Assembly: GCA_946999025.1 (NCBI GenBank)
Contig: CAMQBP010000045.1
Location: 1 to 12,003 of the forward strand
Reading direction: 5' to 3'
DNA from: an uncultured Prevotella sp.
Lineage (GTDB): Bacteria > Bacteroidota > Bacteroidia > Bacteroidales > Bacteroidaceae
DNA length: 12,003 nt
Position numbers and translations under genes: made by a program. This document shows, in pieces, positions 1 to 4,549 of this stretch. The notes beneath the pieces are model-generated. The model saw only the letters and a program-made list of their open reading frames with translations, searched no databases and was not told where the DNA came from. Position 1 is the stretch's first letter, and every line of letters begins with the position of its first letter.

Positions 1-369
1 TGCGTTCTCCGGCATCAGATTTTGTACCGGTGGATATGGCGGATAGATGGGTTGTCCGCCATTCTGTGGAACATACACAGGAATGTACTCCACTCTTCTG
101 GACGAGGAGTTGTATACAGGTACCGTCTGTCCTTGTCGGGATGGGCGGTAGTAGTATCCTCTCCGCTGTGGCCTGGCATTTCTGGTCGGTCTGTATTGTT
201 TTCTCATTTCTCTGGCAGCCACACCTCTCAGCACATCCATCAGTTCGTTTCTGTCGACCACGATGGTGTCATCCTCTGCAGGTGCCGCACCCAAAATGGG
301 CGCTGCACCTACGTAGGAGATAGGTAGTGCTAAAAAGGCAAGTGTTACCAGACCGTACTTTTTCAGCAT
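1..369 (-). CDS. Secreted Arg/Tyr/Pro-rich protein of unknown function (C-terminus cut by window edge)
   Basis: I do not recognise this protein. The ATG at 367-369 opens a frame of 123 codons that stays open to base 1, so the C-terminus lies outside the window. Residues 1-22 form a plausible signal peptide: MLKKYG, a hydrophobic core (LVTLAFLALPISYVG), then small residues (Ala-Ala-Pro). The next part (about 33-55) is mixed and acidic, with DDTIVVDRNELMDVLRGVAA, probably one helix. From about residue 55 the chain is basic and low in complexity, rich in Arg, Tyr, Gln and Pro (RRGYYYRPSRQ, then YPPYPP). The start lies 10 bp beyond the stop of the large outer-membrane protein upstream, so the two genes are very likely co-transcribed. 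There is no clear Shine-Dalgarno sequence. Export beyond the inner membrane is inferred from the signal peptide; a role as a surface or periplasmic partner of the outer-membrane protein is a guess from position. Confidence 0.72.
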   Translation of the reverse strand, partial: MLKKYGLVTLAFLALPISYVGAAPILGAAPAEDDTIVVDRNELMDVLRGVAAREMRKQYRPTRNARPQRRGYYYRPSRQGQTVPVYNSSSRRVEYIPVYVPQNGGQPIYPPYPPVQNLMPENA

Positions 370-379
370 ATTTTTTAGA

Positions 380-2773
380 TTAGAATGTGAACGAATAGCC
401 TAAGGCAACCTGATTCTGCTTGGTAAGGCTGCGTGCGGAGTAGTCTAAGAACACTTTTCCGCTAAACATTTCTACGCTGACACCAGCGATGATGTTAGAG
501 CCAAAGTGGGTGTCCTTGCCATGGAATACGCCAAGGCCAAGGCCTGCGTATGGTACAAACTTGCCCAATGCGTTGGTCTTGAAGTTGTAGATAACATTCC
601 CAGAGATACCCATTCCGCTGTTGTTAGCCATTGCTGCGTACAGCTCTGGCACGAAGTCGAGATTGGTAGAACCAATCTGCATGTATCCGCGAACACCGAA
701 GTTCCATGCAGTCATGTCGCCGAATCCCAGACCTGTGATGACGCCCAGACGGTTCAGCTTTAGTCGCTTGCCTGTGGTAGGATGGTAACCAGCTGTCTCA
801 TCATCTACGGTTCCTGGTACATATTGGTTGCCCATAGCACCGTTACCGTCGTAAACAACTGTTGTTTCGCCTGCATTGCGTTGGCTAATCACCTTGTTCA
901 ATTTCTGGTTCATGATGCGGAGCTCTCTTCTCAGCTGCTCTGTTTCAGCGTTGTTCTGAACTGGTTGCATTCTCTGCATCGGCACAACGGTACGAGTTGG
1001 CTGTTGTGGCACTTCGTAGTTGTAGTTGTTGTAATCATAATCGTAGTCATAGTCATCGACGTAGCTGCGTGCTCCCTGACGAGCTTCTCTTGTGATGCGA
1101 TTCACCAAGTCGTTCAGCTGTCTGCGTGTCATCTTCACGTTACTGCTGCTGTTTTCACCCAGTTCGTTCACCAACTTGCGCTTCATGGCCATCTCATCGT
1201 TCTCTATCGTCTCGAGTTCTTGTTGATGACGATCCTTCAATCGTGCGATCTCAGCCACGCGAATGGTATCGTTTGCTTTGAGAGCCTTGTCCAGATCTTT
1301 ATCCAACTTGCCGATGCGTGCTTCGTATTCAGCCTTGAGCTTGTTAACACGCTCATCGTATTTTGCGATTTGATTGTCATAGTCAGCAATCTTCTCGTCA
1401 TAGCCTGCGATCTGATCATCGTAATCAGAAATCTGTTCATCATATTTTGATCTCAGCTCGTTCAGTCTTTCATTAGAGGCTTCACGTTCGTCGTCCAATC
1501 GGCGGTTGAGATACCTTTTGTATTTCTTTTCACCGTTTGCAGCCAGACCCAGATTGAATCTTAGACCGGCATTGTACATCATACTGGTGTTGATGTGGTC
1601 AGGGTTCTGGATATCTTCTTCTTCTATACCCTTTTGTGTGGTGAATACTGCATTTGCCGAACCGAAGAGTGCGACATATCTTGACAATGGAATCTCGACA
1701 CCAGCACCTCCGAATACGAATGCTGTGCTCTCAGCATCAGTGTTTCCATGCTTGTCAGCATATTTATCACCCACGTCCATGTAACCTCCACCGAGTTGCA
1801 GGTAAGGATTGATACCTCTTGGGAAGTTCAGGCGAGTGATGATGTTACCACCATACAGAGCCAGGTTCTTGTTGAACGATAGCGACAGCTTGTCGGCGTC
1901 TTTGGTGGCCTGATAGTAGAATCCGCGTATGCCTACGAGTGACGAGAAGTCAAATCCTGCACTTCCACCGGCGAGATAAGTGTCGGTCAAAGCCATCTTC
2001 TTGTCAAAATCCAGGTATGTCACGGCAGGTTCAACTACGAACTTAAGTCCCTTGAAACCACTGGAGAACAGTTTACGGTATTCGCGGCTGATGGCGTCGT
2101 CGCTGTTTTCAGCCCTGCCACCCAGATAGAAGTCGAGTGTAGCGGCTGCTCCCCAATTGTACAAATGGTTGCCGCCATCCTCCTTGTTGTATTCTGGTCT
2201 CATCAGGTAGCTGCCCTTGCTGGCGTTGAACATGGTGTTCTTAGCTTCGAGTGAGAGCACGGCGCGGCTGCTCAAGTTAATCTTGGCACCCACACCGAGT
2301 GATACAAAGAGTTGTTCGTCTTTCAATGGAACCTCCGTTATCTGGGCATCTCCAGTGAAGCTGTTGTACTTCATTTGCTGTACACCGGCACCAGCTGTGA
2401 GGAAAGGAGCGAAATAGCTGTTCTTTCCCAAGTTGAGTTTCATCTCACCACCATATTTGGTAAGATCCATTTTGGTGTCTCTTATGTGGCCGGCCCATCC
2501 CTCATCGGTAAGCCAGTTCTGGCCGCGTACTTTCGCATTTGCATTGTCACCGCGCAAGTAGAATGCGTGTAGCTCGAAGAGTGGGCCAAAGCCGAACCCT
2601 AACTTTCCACCATACAGCGGCATGTTGTCGATGGAAAGATCTTTGTCCCACCAAATGTACTCTGCGGCGGGAGATACGATGAACGATACGTCATGTACCT
2701 GTGCCGTGGACTTTAGACTTCCCAGCAGTAATAAGCCTACGATGGAAAGTGTTCTCGTCATGTTTTTTTTCAT
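380..2773 (-). CDS. Large outer-membrane beta-barrel protein with central coiled coil
   Basis: Predicted outer-membrane protein of 797 residues. I chose the ATG at 2773 because it opens a standard signal peptide (MKKNMTRTLSIVGLLLLGSL, cleavage near STAQ/V). The frame also opens at 2824 (17 residues earlier), which would bury the signal peptide. Domain order as read: two glycine/aromatic-rich beta-strand modules (about 24-225 and 235-410), each resembling a small OmpA- or opacity-type barrel and each ending in an alternating strand; a long charged coiled coil (about 420-540) with five YDxx[IV]xx heptads; an Asp/Tyr tract (about 567-580); a short second helix (about 605-630); and a C-terminal barrel module (about 665-797) ending GYSFTF, the terminal Phe typical of BAM substrates. 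A secreted basic protein follows 10 bp downstream. Function unknown; a structural envelope role or peptidoglycan tether is possible, but I see no classical OmpA peptidoglycan-binding motif. Confidence 0.82.
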   Translation of the reverse strand: MKKNMTRTLSIVGLLLLGSLKSTAQVHDVSFIVSPAAEYIWWDKDLSIDNMPLYGGKLGFGFGPLFELHAFYLRGDNANAKVRGQNWLTDEGWAGHIRDTKMDLTKYGGEMKLNLGKNSYFAPFLTAGAGVQQMKYNSFTGDAQITEVPLKDEQLFVSLGVGAKINLSSRAVLSLEAKNTMFNASKGSYLMRPEYNKEDGGNHLYNWGAAATLDFYLGGRAENSDDAISREYRKLFSSGFKGLKFVVEPAVTYLDFDKKMALTDTYLAGGSAGFDFSSLVGIRGFYYQATKDADKLSLSFNKNLALYGGNIITRLNFPRGINPYLQLGGGYMDVGDKYADKHGNTDAESTAFVFGGAGVEIPLSRYVALFGSANAVFTTQKGIEEEDIQNPDHINTSMMYNAGLRFNLGLAANGEKKYKRYLNRRLDDEREASNERLNELRSKYDEQISDYDDQIAGYDEKIADYDNQIAKYDERVNKLKAEYEARIGKLDKDLDKALKANDTIRVAEIARLKDRHQQELETIENDEMAMKRKLVNELGENSSSNVKMTRRQLNDLVNRITREARQGARSYVDDYDYDYDYNNYNYEVPQQPTRTVVPMQRMQPVQNNAETEQLRRELRIMNQKLNKVISQRNAGETTVVYDGNGAMGNQYVPGTVDDETAGYHPTTGKRLKLNRLGVITGLGFGDMTAWNFGVRGYMQIGSTNLDFVPELYAAMANNSGMGISGNVIYNFKTNALGKFVPYAGLGLGVFHGKDTHFGSNIIAGVSVEMFSGKVFLDYSARSLTKQNQVALGYSFTF
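1340..1444 (-). repeat. Five in-frame heptad repeats (21 bp each) in the coiled coil
   Basis: Residues 444-478 of the outer-membrane protein read as five consecutive heptads of the form Tyr-Asp-x-x-Ile/Val-x-x: YDEQISD, YDDQIAG, YDEKIAD, YDNQIAK, YDERVNK. Ile/Val and Tyr alternate at 3 and 4 residue spacing, which places Ile/Val at 'a' and Tyr at 'd' of a coiled coil. At the DNA level this is a diverged 21-bp tandem array. Confidence 0.85.
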
Positions 2774-2918
2774 TGCTGAATTGTTTATTATGTTAATAAA
2801 AAGAATTAACTTAAGAGGGTGCATAGCTCTCAGGCCATGCGCGTCTTCTTGTTGTCTAACGTTTAATTTCTGACCCGTTAGGATGTTGAACCTTTTAAGA
2901 AGTCTTATAAAACTTTTA

Positions 2919-2950
2919 CAAAGATAGCGATTTATTTTTAGTTACAGAAA
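2919..2950 (-). promoter_or_regulatory. Predicted Bacteroidota-type promoter of the outer-membrane protein unit
   Basis: On the minus strand, TATCTTTG (2926 to 2919) matches the Bacteroidota -7 consensus TAnnTTTG exactly. Eighteen bases upstream lies TTTCTG (2950 to 2945), a weak match to the -33 TTTG element. Transcription would start near 2915 and give a leader of about 140 nt before the ATG at 2773. Confidence 0.5.
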
Positions 2951-3223
2951 CCTTTCTTGTATTTTTTACAATATTTACATTGCTCCACCGGTCCTTGAAC
3001 GGAGCTGATATTGTTGAGGCATAGTTGTCAATTTTCAGCTTATGTAAACAGCGGATCAGTGGATTCAGCATAGGTGTTCCCCTGCCGACAGGTAGGTATA
3101 CCGTCTCATGAGTTGTCTGAAATTTTGACTGATTTTGGCCTCTAAAACGGTGCTTCAAAACTTTCAATCTAGGAAAAAACGATAGGCTCGTAGGGTGCAA
3201 ACTTGAGATAAAGATGGGATAAA

Positions 3224-3239
3224 AAGCAAATTTTTGCTT
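3224..3239. repeat. Short A/T-rich inverted repeat, possible weak minus-strand terminator
   Basis: AAGCAAA (3224-3230) and TTTGCTT (3233-3239) are perfect complements separated by two bases. Read on the minus strand the hairpin runs directly into a short T-rich stretch, so it could weakly terminate transcription arriving from the nitroreductase. The stem is short and A/T-rich, so this is uncertain. Confidence 0.3.
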
Positions 3240-3346
3240 CAAAGCGATGCTATTACGTGCTTAAATGCATCACTTTCGGGGCCAATATACACGAGATTGC
3301 ACGTCAAAAGCATACATATTAGCGGCTTAAAGCATTGCTATTCGAC
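3236..3346. repeat. Degenerate 22-24 bp intergenic repeats
   Basis: Two well-matched copies are visible: GCTTCAAAGCGATGCTATT at 3236-3254 and GCTTAAAGCATTGCTATT at 3325-3342. Two poorer copies, GCTTAAATGCATCACTTT from 3259 and GTCAAAAGCATACATATT from 3303, follow at spacings of about 23 and 22 bp from their neighbours. The shared core is (T)(C/A)AAAGC-N-(A/T)TGCTATT. I infer a family of intergenic repeats of the kind common in Prevotella genomes; copy number elsewhere cannot be seen here. Confidence 0.45.
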
Positions 3347-3431
3347 AGAAAAGTTCGAAAAACAGACGCATGATAGCATGCATAATGAGGTAATGAGTTG
3401 TATGATAACGACATACATAAATTGCGCATGC

Positions 3432-3477
3432 TTGGCGTATTTGCGACCAGCAGCATGGCTGTTTGAAAATACGCCAA
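3432..3477. repeat. Perfect 11-bp inverted repeat with nested small hairpin
   Basis: TTGGCGTATTT (3432-3442) is the exact reverse complement of AAATACGCCAA (3467-3477), with a 24-nt loop. Inside the loop, CAGC and GCTG can pair around ATG. The element is not followed by a T-run in either direction, so it is not a standard intrinsic terminator. It may be a processed RNA hairpin, a protein site or a relic of a small repeat element. Confidence 0.6.
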
Positions 3478-3604
3478 ATATGAAGCGATGTGTTGTCAGG
3501 AAAATTCAGAATCTTTGGGCAGCTTGAGCGTGCAGTAAGGATGGATGATGTTACGCACTTTCCGCTCCTTGCCGACGAGTCAAACAAGTCTTCAACCCAG
3601 TCTT

Positions 3605-4342
3605 CTATAAAAAGCCTTGTTGCTTGAGCGTGTCCAACAGGTTTTTAGACATGGCCTCGTTGTCCTTTTTGGTGTATCGTATGTCCGTAAAAATTTGTGC
3701 CAAGGTTTCTTTCTTGTTCACTTCGCAGAAGCGGATGTTCTCGGGTAGACTTTCTTTTTCGTGGTAAAATAGGTCTATCCGCTCGGATGTGTAGTCGCGG
3801 TATGTTTCGTCATGGATGATGGCCGAGAGCGGAAGGCGGTCGGTAAGGTCGGGTGTTTCGTCGGGCCATCCCAGGGTAATGGTGGCTACGGGCATGACCA
3901 GACGAGGCAGTTGGAGCGTGTCGATGATGCTTTTGGGGTTGTACAGCGTGGTGCCCAGGAAGCATAAGCCTAGTCCTGCTTCTTCGGCGAGGTTGCAGAA
4001 TGTTTGACAATATAATAAGGTGTCGGTGGCAGCGTTGACGAAACTCAAGAAATTGTCATAGCCTGGTTGCGCTTTTCTGCACTCCGCCCATGAGCTGGTT
4101 CGCCTGTAATCGGCACAAAAGGTCAGTACCACAGGCGCTTGCGTCACCATGGGTTGATGGAAATGAGCCGGTGCCAGTTTTCTTTTTTGTTCATCGCTGT
4201 GTGTGATAACGACCGAGTAAAGTTGCAAATTGCCCATGGTCTGCGTACGTTCAGATTCAGTCAACAGCTTGTTTATCAACTCATTGTCAACCTCTTTGCT
4301 TTGATATTTGCGAATGCTCCTGCGTGTTGTGATTGTTTTCAT
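3605..4342 (-). CDS. NfsA-like FMN-dependent nitroreductase family protein
   Basis: Predicted cytosolic flavoprotein of 245 residues, about the length of NfsA-type NAD(P)H:FMN oxidoreductases. The N-terminus carries the family's FMN-phosphate-binding stretch TTRRSIRKY (residues 5-13). The segment GWPDETPDLTDRLPLSAIIH, starting at residue 158, followed by DETY, closely resembles the NfsA/Frp-type G(Y/W)P...RLPL...H.E.Y signature. The remainder is alpha-helical, with AAxxAGLGxxxLG-like sequence (LAEEAGLGLCFLG) in the middle. The family reduces nitro groups, quinones or flavins with NAD(P)H; the real substrate here is unknown. The gene is transcribed alone, divergently from nrdJ, and ends TAG at 3605-3607. 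There is no signal peptide. The family assignment is firm, the exact subfamily less so. Confidence 0.88.
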   Translation of the reverse strand: MKTITTRRSIRKYQSKEVDNELINKLLTESERTQTMGNLQLYSVVITHSDEQKRKLAPAHFHQPMVTQAPVVLTFCADYRRTSSWAECRKAQPGYDNFLSFVNAATDTLLYCQTFCNLAEEAGLGLCFLGTTLYNPKSIIDTLQLPRLVMPVATITLGWPDETPDLTDRLPLSAIIHDETYRDYTSERIDLFYHEKESLPENIRFCEVNKKETLAQIFTDIRYTKKDNEAMSKNLLDTLKQQGFL

Positions 4343-4362
4343 CTTGGAAATTTATAGTTTGA

Positions 4363-4370
4363 CAAAGATA
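4363..4370 (-). promoter_or_regulatory. Predicted promoter (-7 element) of the nitroreductase
   Basis: On the minus strand, TATCTTTG matches TAnnTTTG exactly, and is identical to the -7 element of the outer-membrane protein unit. The expected -33 position holds only TGTTTC, a poor match to TTTG. The predicted start, near 4359, gives a leader of about 17 nt. Confidence 0.45.
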
Positions 4371-4432
4371 TAAATATTTTCAAAAAGAAACATTTTATGC
4401 AACAAGTTTTTCAAATAAATAACCTAAAAATA

Positions 4433-4465
4433 TTTTTCTTATATAGAAAATAAGTTGTAGATTTG
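4433..4465 (+). promoter_or_regulatory. Predicted promoter of nrdJ-folB
   Basis: TAGATTTG at 4458-4465 matches TAnnTTTG exactly. A T-rich TTTTTC at 4433-4438 sits 19 bp upstream at the -33 position. The predicted start, near 4469, leaves a leader of about 80 nt. The leader is A/T-rich and shows no cobalamin-riboswitch B12 box. Confidence 0.5.
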
Positions 4466-4500
4466 CAAAACAATCATCATTCACTGATAATTGTGCAAAT
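4461..4500. repeat. Inverted repeat overlapping the nrdJ promoter, possible operator
   Basis: ATTTGCA (4461-4467) and TGCAAAT (4494-4500) are perfect 7-bp complements. Inside them ACAAT (4470-4474) pairs with ATTGT (4490-4494). The element covers the end of the -7 box and the predicted transcription start, a typical place for a repressor site or a leader hairpin. It does not match the NrdR box convincingly. Confidence 0.4.
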
Positions 4501-4549
4501 AACACTGGATATTAAATCATAACCATATAACATTTTTTTAGACTAAAAA

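Larger units (their letters stand above)
2774..3604. other. Gene-poor intergenic region, about 830 bp
   Basis: No reading frame here has a recognisable protein. Frames of 86-108 codons exist on both strands, but their translations are Cys/His/Ser-rich with no domain and no credible start context. The stretch contains the minus-strand promoter at 2919-2950, a small inverted repeat at 3224-3239, degenerate 22-24 bp repeats at 3236-3346, an 11-bp inverted repeat at 3432-3477 and a short direct repeat reaching into the nitroreductase tail. It looks like accumulated intergenic repeat sequence rather than a gene, although an unannotated small RNA cannot be excluded. Confidence 0.6.

Noticed and set aside
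782..1450. 222-codon plus-strand open frame within the outer-membrane protein gene, rich in Val/Ile and looking like membrane segments
   Set aside because: It is the antisense of the Asp/Tyr and coiled-coil repeats (GAT/TAT codons give Ile/Val on the other strand). The minus-strand protein has a signal peptide and barrel ending.
2916..3242. 108-codon minus-strand open frame upstream of the outer-membrane protein
   Set aside because: It ends inside the predicted promoter of that gene, and its translation is compositionally random with no recognisable motif.
3234..3527. 97-codon plus-strand open frame in the intergenic region
   Set aside because: It begins inside the degenerate repeats, has no ribosome site or promoter, and its Cys/His/Ser-rich translation shows no domain.
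4343..4549. Possible cobalamin riboswitch before nrdJ
   Set aside because: The leader is short and A/T-rich, with no B12 box or conserved aptamer segments.
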